Assembly (NCBI GenBank): GCA_012845835.1
Contig: JABAKD010000029.1
Span: 14,312,392 to 14,376,391 of the forward strand
DNA length: 64,000 nucleotides
DNA from: Undaria pinnatifida
Lineage: Eukaryota; Sar; Phaeophyceae; Laminariales; Alariaceae
Direction of reading: 5' to 3'
This document shows, one piece after another, positions 11,014 to 22,138 of this stretch. Below the pieces are notes generated by a model that saw nothing but the letters and a program-made list of their open reading frames with translations, did no database searches and was not told the DNA's origin. Each line of letters opens with the position of its first letter. The first letter of the stretch is position 1. Made by a program: the position numbers and the translations under genes.

Positions 11014-12463
11014 AGACGTTATTATTATTAAATTATACTCAAAGGTACGTACGTACGTAGATCATTTATTTATGATTTATAATCTGCTTTGAGAAGCAGA
11101 AGACAGATATTATGGATCCCCTCCAATTGCCATGACTTAATAACACGAAGAAGAGCACCCCATTCAAAAGTCTTTAACGTCTGCAATACGAAAATCAAGA
11201 GCATGCTCATTTAGTCTATACACACCCTGGTGTGTATGATACCAGGGCCAATGTGTCCGTCTTAAATACTAGTTCCATTATTACTACGAATATTGTCGAT
11301 TTATACTGACTGGTTAGATTTTGACTCATGAAAATCTTACTACTGCACAAACAAGCGACGGGACCGCGGTGTGTTGAGCAGCTTGCAAAGATGAGAGAGT
11401 ACCGACTCCAAAGTTGTCGAACTCACGGCTAACGAAACAGCGTTGTTGTAACAATTTCATGACATTTTTTACCAGGTAGAGACATAACGACAGATTATTT
11501 TATTAATTCGTTGTTGTTGTGGAAAGCCGTCAGCCCAGCAGCAGCCATCAACCACCATCACACACATACATGCACACCGACAGCACACACATCATGCGCC
11601 TCTACCGCTCACTGCTGTGCTGTTCTGTACACACACCAGCAGCAGCAGCAAATAAATGGTGAATGCTTAGTCAAGTGGTGATGGTAGCCACAGCAGTGTT
11701 GATTTGATGGCGATGATGATGATGCTGGCGACGACGCCGGCGATGGTGACGATGATGACGATGATGCTGATAGCGGTGAGTAGGTTTGTAATGATGATGG
11801 TCATTATTATTGTGATTGATATGGTGGAGATTATATGTTGGCGACAGCCTTGAACATTCATTCGCGACTGACTGCCGCTTGCCGCGATTATGGCATCGTG
11901 GAGGACGACAGGCGATCCAGCCCGCCAGGACTATTTCTTTCCCCCCGGACAATTGTTTATAGCGTCAAATATTCGAACCGCGCGACATTTTCATAAGCTG
12001 AAACCAAGTAGTGACTTCGTTCACGTATCATGTTTACTTGATTTAGAATAATAACAAAAGCTTTTTTTTCACTCAGCAGGTAACGAAAACGCATATATTA
12101 TCATAGAAGCATCATAGGTACTCACTTACTTGATAAAGAATAAAACGATAAAACGCTTGATGATGATGCCTTCAGCAACGAGAACGAATGTTATTAAAAT
12201 AGTATTACTCACTTTTTCTTCCGTAAGTAACGACAACGAACGCGAACGGTTTTTTCGGGGGGGGGGGGTTGACACACGCGCTACGGTAGAGCAGATACAT
12301 ATAATAATTATAGGTGGTGCGATGAAAGCACCATTATTAATAATAGATTATTAGCGCATATAGACTATATCACTCACCCAAAAAACTAACTGATGGCGCG
12401 TGCCGCGATGGTTATTAGGTAGAGGTGCACCACGTTTTTTCTGAGGTGCCTCAGTCTGGGATC
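11014..12463. other. Non-coding stretch with an R1-related copy and trinucleotide repeats
   Basis: 11378-11440 is an R1-related copy (CAGCTTGCAAAGATGAG..CTCACGGCTAACG). 11640-11655 is a CAG run. 11705-11785 is a GAT/GAC-rich tract that could be read as an acidic Asp-rich segment before GTGAGT, but a stop lies just upstream. 11020-11060 has a TACG repeat. No gene is supported. Confidence 0.5.
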
Positions 12464-12552
12464 TCAACGCCTTTAGAACTGGAAACCCTTTTGGGGGACA
12501 AGATTACTTAAAGTTAGTATAGGGAGGGGTTTCGGGGCTCTAAAGGGGTTAA
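12464..12552 (+). mobile_element. 89-bp TTAA MITE, copy 1
   Basis: It ends in TAAAGGGGTTAA. The left end is TCAACGCCTTTA, a changed form of the family end TTAACCCCTTTA. The interior keeps ACTGGAAACCC and GGCTCTAAAGG. See the copy at 52588-52676 for the intact ends. Confidence 0.65.
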
Positions 12553-13185
12553 GACCTGTCCTTCTTGACCCCAAAATAAAAACTGATTGATTTTTCGAGA
12601 AACGTCAAGAAGACTGGTACTTGTACCACCGCATGGAAAATCCCATGGGGGGGGCCAGGTAAACAAACAAGAAGAGTCACATACATGCAGGAAAAACACA
12701 TGTCCAATAACTTCCGAGAGGATTTGGGGTTTTAAGGAGAGCCTCGCGTCATATTTCAGAAAACATTTCGCACGAAAAGTGTTTCATACCTTTGCCTATC
12801 TATCTCTCGTAGCACGCGTCTTGAAAAAAATCTGACTTTTCTTATTATAAAGTAACCTTAGAAGCGCAATCCCATGGATGGCCTAGATATATAAACAAGT
12901 AGTATTATACAAGTATAGTCTACATACCAAAAAAAATGATGTATATTTTACGGGTATACAAAAAATGAGTACGATATATGTATACGTTATTGTTGCAAAA
13001 AAAACGATGATGGCGTAGTCTATAGCGCTCATTCCGACGATTTCGACGATTTCGGATTAATCAAGGAGCCCCACCCGTCCTTCAGAAAATACTAGGTAAA
13101 ATACCAAAAACACCCTCGTAACTAATATACAAGGTATCGCAAAACGAGAGAATGGCATTCCGGACGACCATTTTGGGTCGAGATG

Positions 13186-13325
13186 GGTTAAGGACACCCG
13201 TCCTTCAGAAAACGAAATGGCCGACGCTATACGTCTATCGAAGCACCCGGGTTGAGATGGGTTAAGGAGACCCGTCCTTCAGAAAACGAAATGGCCGACG
13301 CTTTACGTCTATCGTGTAGCACCCG
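13186..13325 (+). repeat. Two-copy direct repeat, about 70 bp unit
   Basis: The unit GATGGGTTAAGGA..ACCCGTCCTTCAGAAAACGAAATGG..GACGCT..ACGTCTATCG occurs twice almost identically. Weaker relatives of 'AAGGAGCCCCGTC' lie near 13065, 15558, 44455 and 52690, often beside a TTAA MITE. Confidence 0.65.
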
Positions 13326-14521
13326 TCGTTTTCGCAGCAGAAGAACCCCTATTATTATACGAGTGGTACTAGTATAATACCGTATAGGTCCTACGGTCCT
13401 CGCCATGGTACAACGTACTTTTCGGGTTGGGAGAGTAGTCTATGTTTGTGCACTACTGCTGTAGTATACTCTTGTATACTCTTGTCCAGATTTGAGCACG
13501 GGGTACGGTGGAAGTTGGTTGTTCTCCGACCTGCCTGTGTTATTATCTGTACGCTCGCCCATCCTCGTTGGCGCTATTCGACGGTGTAACAACACCCCCC
13601 CACCACCCGTCGGCACGCCATACCAGACACACTGCTCCAGACATCTCGTACTATATGGGTAGAGTAGTGGGCGCCCCGATTAAGAGCGCCCCGTGGCAAG
13701 CCGAAACAACCTGGGTCCACAAAAACTATCGTAGTCTAACTCCAAGTGTTTTATCCTCCCATGTCGGGAGTGCGGTGCTAAAACGTGCTAAAACGGTGAA
13801 AACACACTGCTCTTATTATCTGTAGTGGGAAATACATAGCTTTTAGTATAGGTGCGGGACATGCTGATTTGACCGCTCTTATCCTGGGCGCTCTCAAATC
13901 GGGGTACACACTGTAGCCAAATGACTCATACCGGTCAAAGATGCTTGGAGACCGGTCTTTGGGGCGTGTCAAGACCTCAGTTGGTCTAATATGCTAGTTT
14001 TATAGCGCTGGAGGGCGTCAGTCAAGGAGTCAAACCGCGGTCTCTTGACATGTTTTGTGCTAGTCATATACCGGTAACATCCAAATAGAACTCTAATACA
14101 AGGTACAGTTTATCCATGACATATGTGCTGATCTATAAGCACCAAATTTTCTATCAACAATTACCAGGAAAACAAGCGATTATGCTGATTCCTTGCGGAT
14201 TATTACGTCATTGGGGGGCGTTAAGACCTCTGTTGGCCTCAATATACTATTAATATTATAAATAGTTTTACGGCTAGGCAACGAGTCAAACCGCTGTCTC
14301 TTCACCATTTTTTGTGCTGGTAGACAAAATCCGAATATTACTCCATACAGTCCATCAATTTGCTGGCCTACGCACGACGCTGCTATCAACAGATGGTACG
14401 CGGTTTAGCTGATTTCTCAAGGGATCACTGGTATCATTCCGTTTCTACGTTTTTACACCCGCGGGTAAGCAGCATCCCAAAACACAACAAAAAAGTATAC
14501 ACGGAAGAAAAACGAAATAAC

Positions 14522-14573
14522 GGAACGAACGAACGAACGAACGAACGAACGACCGAACGAACGAACGAACGGA
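14522..14573 (+). repeat. CGAA/CGAC tetranucleotide microsatellite
   Basis: About 12 units of CGAA with one CGAC. Non-coding context. Confidence 0.85.
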
Positions 14574-14821
14574 CTTCGCGCTTTTCAACGGTGGAGAAAA
14601 GCACTTTGGACCGCAACTCCGCAAGCACCGTGCACCTCATCTTTAAGCGCTACCAGGTACAACAAAAAGTAAATATTCAACACGCACGGTAACGCCTTCT
14701 ACACAAATGGCACGTGCTTTCTTTTCTTGCGTGTCCTGTGCCTTCCCTCCAATAATGATACAAAGCACGAAAACGAAAGCGAGAACGAAAATGAGCACGA
14801 AAACAACCCTTACCCCTGGTA

Positions 14822-14970
14822 CAGCAGCGTTCCCCCCAATACGGCGGTATCCCTATATAAGGCGGTCGCAATCGCTTGGCACGACTTGGGAATTGCACTC
14901 ATAACCAGGAATTAATAAGGCGGCTTCCCTCTATAAGGCGATCATGTTACTCTATTAATAGCACACAACC
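14822..14970 (+). mobile_element. CAGT-ended MITE (AAGGCGG family), copy 1
   Basis: It starts CAGCAGCGTTCCCCCCAATA, has CTATATAAGGCGGTCGCAAT and ends around CAACCGCTTTACTG. It is a diverged member of the family described at 39137. Confidence 0.6.
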
Positions 14971-15468
14971 GCTTTACTGTCGTCTATCGGAATTCTAGAA
15001 CCCAGACCGCACTGCGCGTACGAGGTCATGCGAAGTTCGCTCCGTCCAGAAAAGGAAAGAAAAGGAACGCCCTTTCGGGTCATGAGGAACTCCTCCCCCC
15101 CTTACGCACCAAACATGTGCACGAGAAACTACAGTCGCAATGCTTGCTGTAGATACATCACCCCCACTACACAAGAAGCGCCCCTTACCCCTACCCCTGG
15201 CCCCTGCCCCTAGGCACAGCAGCAAGAGAGCAAGCGCATGCTACCTACCACAGAGGTGCACACCACGTTTTTTCTTAATACTACCCCTCATTTTGAGAGG
15301 CCTGATACATCTCTCAGTCATGTCTCGAGACATGATATGCATGTCATTTTCAACCCAAAAACTGATTTGGACGAAAAATAATTTGAAAAAAAACCCTACA
15401 GGATAAAACAATACCACGGCCTAGGCGCATGATGAAACCCATTTGCGACCATTTAGGGTCAAGATGGG

Positions 15469-15557
15469 TTAACTCTTTTAGAGCCCCCAATCCCCTCCCT
15501 GTACTAAATCCAAGTAATGCTGTCCCCATAACGGGTTTCCAGTGGTAAAGGGGTTAA
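15469..15557 (-). mobile_element. 89-bp TTAA MITE, copy 2
   Basis: It is bounded by TTAACTCTTTTA and TAAAGGGGTTAA, with interior GAGCCCCCAATCCCC and ACGGGTTTCCAGTGG in reverse orientation to copy 1. Length is exactly 89 bp including TTAA at both ends. Confidence 0.75.
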
Positions 15558-17149
15558 GGAGCCCCGCCATTCAAAAAATGTTCCGGAAAAAAAAACTGAC
15601 TCTCTATATAATCAAAGCATACGTCCGTGTAGCACTTCCTACTTCCTGCCCCCAGCCCAGGCCCTCATCCACACGAAAAATGCCACTATTTAATAGGAGG
15701 AGCCCGCTATTTTGCGCGCCCGCGTCAAGGCCACTGTTGGCCTTCATATACTGGTTTTACTGTAGGGTCGATCAGTCAGTCAGAGGGTCAACCGCGATCT
15801 CCCGCAATATATATTGTCTTTCATGCTGGGGGGGGGCGGTATTTTTGTTTACTCAAGACCGCTTTTGGTCTCAATATACTAGGTTTAGCGTAGAAGGTGC
15901 GGTCAGTCAAGGAGTCAAACCGTGGTCTCCTATTACATTAACATCTACGAACGTGAGCATCCCCATGACACACTACCTGGAACACAATAATCGATCGTGT
16001 TTGAAACAACTCAAGAGCTGGCGCAACGGGCAAGGCAAAACAAAACAAAAAAAAACGCCCAATGCATGTCACAACACAAAAGACAAAACAAAATACAGCG
16101 CGGGGGGGAAGGTACTCATTTCATGCCGTAGTCTTCAGACCATAGCTATTAGACCCTCGCGTCCCTACTATGCCGGGACGGAGCACGTCGGGTTTTCACC
16201 GACCAGGCAGACATCGCGTGCACCAAGCACGAAGCGCCGTGAGGTGTTCGGCGAATCGCATGAAGGGTGAGCTGCATCCTACCAAGAACCACTCGGGGGG
16301 GGGGGGGAGCAAGACGTACATTTTGACTGACCGCGCTTGTCCCACGTACTATTGATATATTAATATGAATGTGCTACCAGGACATTGCTGCACCACTAGG
16401 TCGTGCCTTCACATGTTTTAGACCCCGAGCCACAAAAACAAACCCATGCACGGAAGCGCTGAGCGCGCACACGAGGGAGGCAAAGCGTGCTTGCTTGCTG
16501 CATCGCTGTATGATAGGTCATATTTGGCTCATAGACGCTGTTGCGGCTTGAGCAGACGCCGCCTCGGCCCGCCGTAACGCGGCCGCGCGCATTCTTTCCC
16601 TTCTGTCCGATAGCTCCCCCTGCCGGTCACCGCTGGGTGCTGCAGAGCCCCCCCCGGACCCCGCGAGAGACATGCCGGATCCTGTATATCAGTGTTGCAA
16701 AATTATAAAAATACGTCAGCTGTGAGTTCGACCAATACCGTCTGCTTCGAAGATGGGAAATTGAGGATTGACTACTGTTAACTCGTACGACTGTACACCG
16801 TTTGGATTGTTCATAGATATTCACTGTTAACTAACTCCAATATATATACTAAAACACCAACACCGAGATACCTTGCAGGCGGTGAGCATGCGCGCGGGGG
16901 CGGGTGGTCTTTTTGTTCGGTAACTGGGTTCAAACGGGGGCGCGGTAGGAAGTATTCCGGTCAAGAACAACATGAATTTTTAAACAGCGTAAGAGTCCAA
17001 TAGGCGCGGCAACAAATACACCGGCCAATAAAAATACCATTCACAGCTGGAGCGTATTGTAAAGTTAAAATAACAAGAAAAAAAAACAATCAGGTAGTGA
17101 AAAAGGCCGACATTTTTTATAACGATGCGCAGTCTGGTTACGATATTAT
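15558..17149. other. Non-coding stretch, repeats only
   Basis: 15722-15935 holds two more 'TTGGTCTCAATATACTAGG / GTCAAGGAGTCAAACCG' repeats. 16144-16310 matches 33540-33700. 16695-16735 and 17037-17065 are R1 tail fragments (CAGCTGTGAG; CACAGCTGGAGCGTATT). No gene is supported. Confidence 0.5.
16144..16310 (+). repeat. Dispersed repeat shared with 33540-33700
   Basis: TATTAGACCCTCGCGTCCCT, GGAGCACGTCGGGTTTTCAC and CGAAGCGCCGTGAGGTGTTC recur in the same order at 33540-33700. A fragment (ATAGACCCCCGCATCCCTAC) lies near 62120. Non-coding. Confidence 0.65.
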
Positions 17150-17402
17150 GATTGCGATATCCCAATTATGATATCCCGATGGTGATATCCTGGTCGTGAT
17201 GTCTTGATGACGACATCCTGATTGTGATCACATTCTGGTTCTGACTTGTGACGATCTGATTATATGATATCCGGACAGCAAAAAATCTGGTTGCGGTAGC
17301 CTGATCGTTAACACTGAGTGTGACATCGCACTTATGAGATCCTGATCGTGATACCCTATGAATGACCATTCCGATGACCATTCCGATGACCATTCCGATG
17401 AA
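17150..17402 (-). repeat. Imperfect minisatellite GATATCCTGGTCGTG and ATGACCATTCCG x3
   Basis: A degenerate unit of about 15 bp (GATATCC.GAT.GTG) repeats from 17150 to 17350, followed by three exact copies of ATGACCATTCCG. Open frames across it are repeat artefacts. Confidence 0.7.
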
Positions 17403-17965
17403 CAGTATCCTGATTGCACACCGGTGACCGTATACCGGTTGCGGTAGCACCCATTCCTTACCATACGAACAAAACAACAACCTGTAGAGCGGCACATTCG
17501 CCGTCGTCCCCACAACACACCTTGAAAGGCGTTTTTTATTTCGCACCCCCCCCCCCCCGCCCATCCTCTCCTGCTATGCTATACTGGCTATGCTATCCAT
17601 ATTGACCTCTTTGTCATAGTACCCACGTTTTGGGTAACAAAGCACTTTAAATTAGTGTGGGCTGAAGGGCTGAGATAAGAAATTCAAAGCCACCAGTGGA
17701 TCATCAATACACACATTCGAAGGCATTATGGATTCGTCCCCGCACTCCCCTCCCCTTACCCTCTCCTGCTTATGCGACACTGGTCACGCTATCTGTGTTA
17801 CGATAAGAACGAAAAAGAGAACAAAATCAACACCAAGCAGCGGGGCCATCAAACACACCTTGGAAGGCATTTTGGCTTCGTCCCCCAGCCGCCCCCCTTA
17901 CGGTCGCGGTCGACCTCCCAGGCGGCGCAACGACCGAGTATCCCGCGCTAGACGAACCCCTCCCG

Positions 17966-18468
17966 TCATTCACAGGGGCGTCTCCCAGCATACCCGGCGG
18001 CATCAGACAGGAGAACCAAGAGCCTGATTGTCAAAAGGGGTGGCGGTGTTATAGGGGGGAAAGGGGGAACGTTAGGGTTGGAGGAGGGGGGAAAGGGGGA
18101 AGACACTAGAAAACACCAACAGACAAAATAATTCCGTCGTAAGAAGTTCAAGAAACCGTTCCTCCGCCTCCGGCCCTCCCCCTCCTCCATCCCTCCTCCC
18201 CCCCCTGGCCTCCTCCTCCCCGCCCCCATTCCCTCTCGCAACCCCGCCTTCTCACCCATCCACGCGAGGCGGTTCACATATCCAGGGATAGGCTTCCCCA
18301 AGAGCTCCTCGCACAGAGCAGAGGCAAACGTGTTGCAATTTCGTGTCAGCACGTTGTAGCAGTCCGGCCCAAAGTCGTCCCTGAGCGAATCTATAGCCCG
18401 ACCCAAGGTCCCCGGCTCCCCCGAAAATGAGCCCATACTCAGCGCCTCTCTAAAACGAGCGCCGGGAG
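17966..18468 (-). CDS. DeSI exon C (catalytic Cys, C-terminal part)
   Basis: The acceptor AAAACCAG precedes 18468; the stop is at 17966-17968. The conserved part ends near 18255. The rest is low complexity (RRRPGGGGGMEEGEGRRRR) with a short hydrophobic patch and is of doubtful function. Confidence 0.85.
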
Positions 18469-20045
18469 CTGGTTTTCGGTTCGAAATGGCGTATTTTGGG
18501 GGGGCAGTGGGGTTGGGAAACGGACGGAGCGTTGGGAAGGAGAGGGAGACAGGGGGGGGGGGTTAAGCTTAGAAGAAAGCTAACACGAGAGGTGGGGGAA
18601 AAAAACGGACGTTATTATACGGCCCCCCAAAACGAGCACCGGGGGGTAGCCGGTTTTCGGTTCGAAAGGCGTTAGTTCGGGGGGAAGAGGGGTCGGGAAA
18701 AAGGACGGAGGGAGGGGGGGAGGGTGGAGGTTGACGCCTGTACAACCGGAAAACCGTTGTTGGGAAAAAATTACTTGGAATTAGTACAGGGAAGGGTGTC
18801 GGGGCTCTAAAGGGGTTAAGCTTGAGAGGGAAGCCGATTCAAACGATCGACAAACAAAACAGGCAAAAATATTCATATTTTTTTTTATTTTTACCGCCTC
18901 CTGGAGACTGTTTTCGGTTTCAGCGTTACTTAGGCGGGGTCGAGGGGTCGGGGAGTCAGACGGATGGGTGCACCAGTCCACAGAAGCATCGCTAATATCA
19001 AAAGATGAAACGAAACACCGTGCATACGAAGACTGTATGCCACGTAACAACGCAAGAGAGCACACGCCCTCTGTCGAATTTCCAAGCAGGTGTTCTCGAC
19101 AAACGAGGAGGATGCAAAAGCCGGAGCGACGCGTCGATGGAAAGATTTGACGACAGCGAGTGCTCAGACACAGCGTACGGTAGAGACACATCCTCGTTTT
19201 GTTCCCTGGAAGGTTCTTCGCTTTCTTAAGAAAAGCTCTATTGCCCACCCCCAAAAAACTGATTCCGAGACAAAACACGAAAGGCGAAAAACATGCAATT
19301 CGATGAGCAATCCCAGGTCCAACTGTATACGAGGTAAAACAAAAAAAATAACTGAAAAAAAAACAAAAACGAACATTTTGGGTAAATCTTTTTTCAAGAG
19401 CTCTACCCTCTATCGAAGAAGGCGTCAACAGCCATCGTTTTCCTTCGGGGTTTTCCCCCTGGACGTTTGGAGAACATCGCCTCCGAGAATTCATCCCGGG
19501 TTGTGCGTTATCCTACGCTAGGCGTGCAGCATCTTTTAAGATTTTTCGCAGCTCCTGCCACGAGGATCTCTGTATCTCACATCTCACCCGGACACATGAC
19601 TCCCAAAACATTCATTTGTTTGCGCAACGCGAACAACATGTCCATGCGCTAGACCTAAAACGACTATACTCGTAAAAAAAACCATACTGACCGATAGTTT
19701 CCACAGTTGAGCTAAAAACCGATCAGAAACGTTTCACGCGAAACGTTTAGCCCAATACTTCGAAGTAAGCCAATAAGAGCAACCCCTACCTACCGCCAGA
19801 TGCTTGAATAGTCTTTTATCTTGCCTGTCCCAGGGTATACGACCGTCACATGTACACGGCAGCATCAGTGTGTGCCGGAAATAAAACTTGAGGTCACCTT
19901 TTCGGGGGTCGTGGTCGAAGATTCCTCCCCCCCCGGCGAACGTGTACTCGCGCCCCCCGATCTCTAGGCCACTGTGGAAAACCCCAAGGCCGACGGGATG
20001 CCCGAACTCGTTGATCGGACTCAAGTCATAGACGTTGAGGACCAC
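17966..20045 (-). CDS. Desumoylating isopeptidase / PPPDE-domain cysteine peptidase (DeSI), 5' end missing
   Basis: PPPDE-domain proteins are papain-like thiol peptidases that remove SUMO or ubiquitin from substrates. Exon B (20045-19898) gives VVLNVYDLSPINEFGHPVGL, then GVFHSGLEIGGREYTFAGG with the catalytic His in FHSG, and ends DHDPRK in phase 1. Exon C (18468-17966) follows AAAACCAG, completes the codon and reads PGARFREALSMGSF, then YNVLTRNCNTFASALCEELL with the catalytic Cys in NCN, then GKPIPGYVNRLAWMG. Joined, they cover the conserved domain from its first strand to the last helix. After it comes a Gly/Arg-rich C-terminal extension of about 100 residues and a stop. That tail may instead be spliced further. 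The starting exon, upstream of 20045 on the minus strand, was not found. Decayed copies of both acceptor borders lie in the introns. Confidence 0.9.
18610..18960 (-). repeat. Acceptor-side echoes of DeSI exon C
   Basis: 18616-18675 repeats the exon C border (minus strand: TTTCGAACCGAAAACC, then GGTGCTCGTTTTG where the exon has GGCGCTCGTTTTAG). A weaker copy at about 18900-18960 keeps GTTTTCGGTTTCAGCG. A TTAA MITE (18731-18819) sits between them. Confidence 0.6.
18731..18819 (+). mobile_element. 89-bp TTAA MITE, copy 3
   Basis: Left end TTGACGCCTGTACAACCGGA, right end GGCTCTAAAGGGGTTAA, interior TTACTTGGAATTAGTACAGG. Length 89 bp. It lies in the DeSI intron. Confidence 0.7.
19898..20045 (-). 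CDS. DeSI exon B (catalytic His)
   Basis: Acceptor TTTATTGAACAG before 20045 and donor CGAAAAG|GTGACC after 19898. 148 bp, 49 codons plus one base. Contains FHSGLEIGGREYTF. Confidence 0.9.
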
Positions 20046-20164
20046 CTGTTCAATAAAAAATAAAAAAGAAAGGTAAACGTCGAGCGATGCATTAAGAACC
20101 ATTAACACAGAAGTAATTTTTCACTTTCACTTTCGACTCTCCAGCTAAACTCTGATTTGATTTT

Positions 20165-20270
20165 ACCCTCAGCGATCGTCTGGACAAGCCGGACAAGCCG
20201 CGGTCAAAGGAGTCTTCCCTTCTATCCCCTGGCACGTGCCTTCGTTTTCATCGCGCACAGGGTTCAGTAA
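20165..20270 (-). mobile_element. SINE-B body fragment
   Basis: GACAAGCCGCGGTCAAAGGA, CATCGCGCACAGGGTTCAGT and neighbouring bases match 33255-33345 of the SINE-B copy. It lies upstream of DeSI exon B. Confidence 0.55.
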
Positions 20271-20340
20271 TTACGGTCCAGCATTCCCACCTTTCAGTTT
20301 TTCACGCAGGTCGATGTTCATCGAACTTGAACAATTAACA

Positions 20341-20710
20341 GGCCACTGAGGCCGATATGATGCCCGAGGTCGCTGACAAGGACGAGGTCCTACTTCGACG
20401 TAAAAGTCCAGGACCTCCTGATTTGCACCACTGAGGGTGAAACGTCCAACGCAAAATAGAACCACTGATGGGAGGCATACGCGAGTCGACAAGGACACAA
20501 ACTGCCGAACACTTCTCGCGTTCCAAAAAGAGAGGGCATGTGCGTTATAACTTTTTCACACCAAAAAAAGAAGGCATGCAACGCGCCCGATGAGATACCG
20601 GAACCCCTTGACAGGGTTCGTTTCATGAACGTTGAGGACCGCCTGCTTTTCTAAATGAGTGTTAAACGTCCAACGCTAAACAGGACTATTGATAGGAGGC
20701 AGACTTACAG
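20341..20710 (-). repeat. Two acceptor-side echoes of DeSI exon B
   Basis: On the minus strand, copy 1 (about 20425-20345) has AATCAG then EVLDFYVEVG in place of VVLNVYDLSP. Copy 2 (about 20655-20585) has AAAGCAG then AVLNVHETNPVKGFRYLIGR in place of VVLNVYDLSPINEFGHPVGL. Both keep an AG acceptor and are about 234 bp apart. The intronic sequence next to each (AACGTCCAACGC..TGAT.GGAGGCA) is also shared, so the repeated unit spans intron and exon. Confidence 0.75.
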
Positions 20711-20744
20711 CTTACAACAGCGGAATAGGAGCACTGTTGCAATA

Positions 20745-21785
20745 TTATATATACCCCCCAACGCCCCCTCCTTCCCCACCACCCGCACGATCGCCCAGAC
20801 CTAAAATAGCACCACGCGTGTAGCAAGCCCCTACATATATGCGTAATACGCGCGATCGGAGTATCACACACAGCTTGCAAAGATGAGTTTCGACAAAACC
20901 TTCGATCTCACAGCTTGAGTGTATTTATATTTTTATAACATATGTGACCTAAACCAGTTGAAAACCCTCCCCCCCCCGCCCCCCTCCCCCCATTTTTTTT
21001 TTTTCCCCCCGCTCCCTCTTGCTCAAACGCCCCACCTAGCATCCAAATCTGCCAAAGCAATAAACACTTCCACGCACTTGATATCACCTCATTATCTTTC
21101 TAGAGCCATCCATGACGCTGCTTCAATTCATCACCCCCCCCCCCCCCAACGCCCCCTCCTTCCCCATCACCCGCACCATCGCCTAGACCTAGCACCACGC
21201 GTAAAGCAAACCTCTACATCTATGCGACCTAAAGCTGTTTGAAAAAACCCTTTCGCCCCCCCCCCCCCCCCCCCCCCACCCCCCCCCCCACCCCCTCGAA
21301 CACTCCGCCCTCTCCTCACTGATTGTACGACTTACAGGATATACATGATAAACTGATGCATTCTTCGCAAAACCGTCAGATTTATCCTCTTGAAGGGTTT
21401 ATAATTTCCTCGCACAAATTGAGTTGCCCGCCCCCCCGCCGCTGCTTCCTCTTGATCAAACCCAGGCCCCCACGTCCTTAAAAACTCCGCCCTCCCCTCA
21501 CCGGTTCATCGACTTACAGGATTCACAACTGATGCACTTCCTTCCACAGCTGTCAGAAGTTGTCCCCCTCAAAAACGGGTTTTATATTTCGCACAGACTG
21601 ACTAACATCACCCTGTTGACCCTGATCGCTATACTGTAGTCCCAAGGGGTGTCACCAACCTATATCCTTAATGAGGGCACACAACCCGTAATACGCACGA
21701 TCGGAGTATCACACACAGCTTGCAAAGATGAGTTTCGACAAAATCTTCGATCTCACAGCTGGAGTGTATTCTAATGTTTTATAAC
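20745..21785 (+). mobile_element. Retroposon R1, long copy (two 3' ends)
   Basis: It repeats the layout of 7000-8360: C-runs, AATAAACACTTCCACGC, ATCTTTCTAGAGCCATCCATG, then ACCCTGATCGCTATACTGTAG and the R1 3' end at 21715-21785. A second 3' end at 20868-20935 suggests one copy inserted beside or into another. No coding frame. Confidence 0.55.
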
Positions 21786-21856
21786 ACACAGGATACATTA
21801 GGTGTCCTCGAGTAAGATGGTGGTGTGGTGTGCTATACATTATAGAGAGCGATGGG

Positions 21857-21994
21857 ACCGCCTTATTGGGGGAAGCCGCCTTGTTCATTCCAGGTTATGA
21901 GTACGATTCCCCAGTCACACCAAGCGATTTTGACCGCCTTATATCGGGATACCGCACTCTACTCCGACGGCGTCATTGGGGGACCCCTACTCTG
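21857..21994 (-). mobile_element. CAGT-ended MITE (AAGGCGG family), copy 2
   Basis: CCGCCTTATTGGGGGAAGCC..GACCGCCTTATATCGGGATA..ATTGGGGGACCCCTACT. It ends just before the candidate ATCase first exon and so may have supplied part of its 5' flank. Confidence 0.7.
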
Positions 21995-22021
21995 TTGCCG
22001 ATAGTATTCACCCTTTCCTTC

Positions 22022-22138
22022 ATGGGAGAAAACGACGAAAGTGAATTCCATGATTTTCTAGCATCGGCCACTCAAAACAGCCTCCCCCCGGCTGCTGGGC
22101 AAGATGATGGCAGGTTTGCCGTCCGAGCCGCGGTGCAA
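22022..22138 (+). CDS. Probable first coding exon of the ATCase gene
   Basis: ATG at 22022 opens 39 codons (MGENDESEFHDFLASATQ..DGRFAVRAAVQ) ending at a CAA|GTGAGG donor in phase 0, which fits the phase-0 start of the exon at 25955. There is no hydrophobic signal or ASAFAP motif, so plastid targeting is not indicated. The link to ATCase rests on phase and position only. It could belong to a separate gene. Confidence 0.35.

Larger units (their letters stand above)
12553..15468. other. Non-coding stretch, repeats only
   Basis: No supported gene. Contents: a 13186-13325 direct repeat; a 13735-13800 relative of the TTAA MITE (TCTAACTCCAAGTG..GTCGGGAGTGCGGTGC); dispersed 'GTCAAGGAGTCAAACCGCGGTCTC' repeats at about 13975-14060 and 14205-14315; a CGAA microsatellite at 14522-14573; and a CAGT-ended MITE at 14822-14970. 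Confidence 0.5.
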
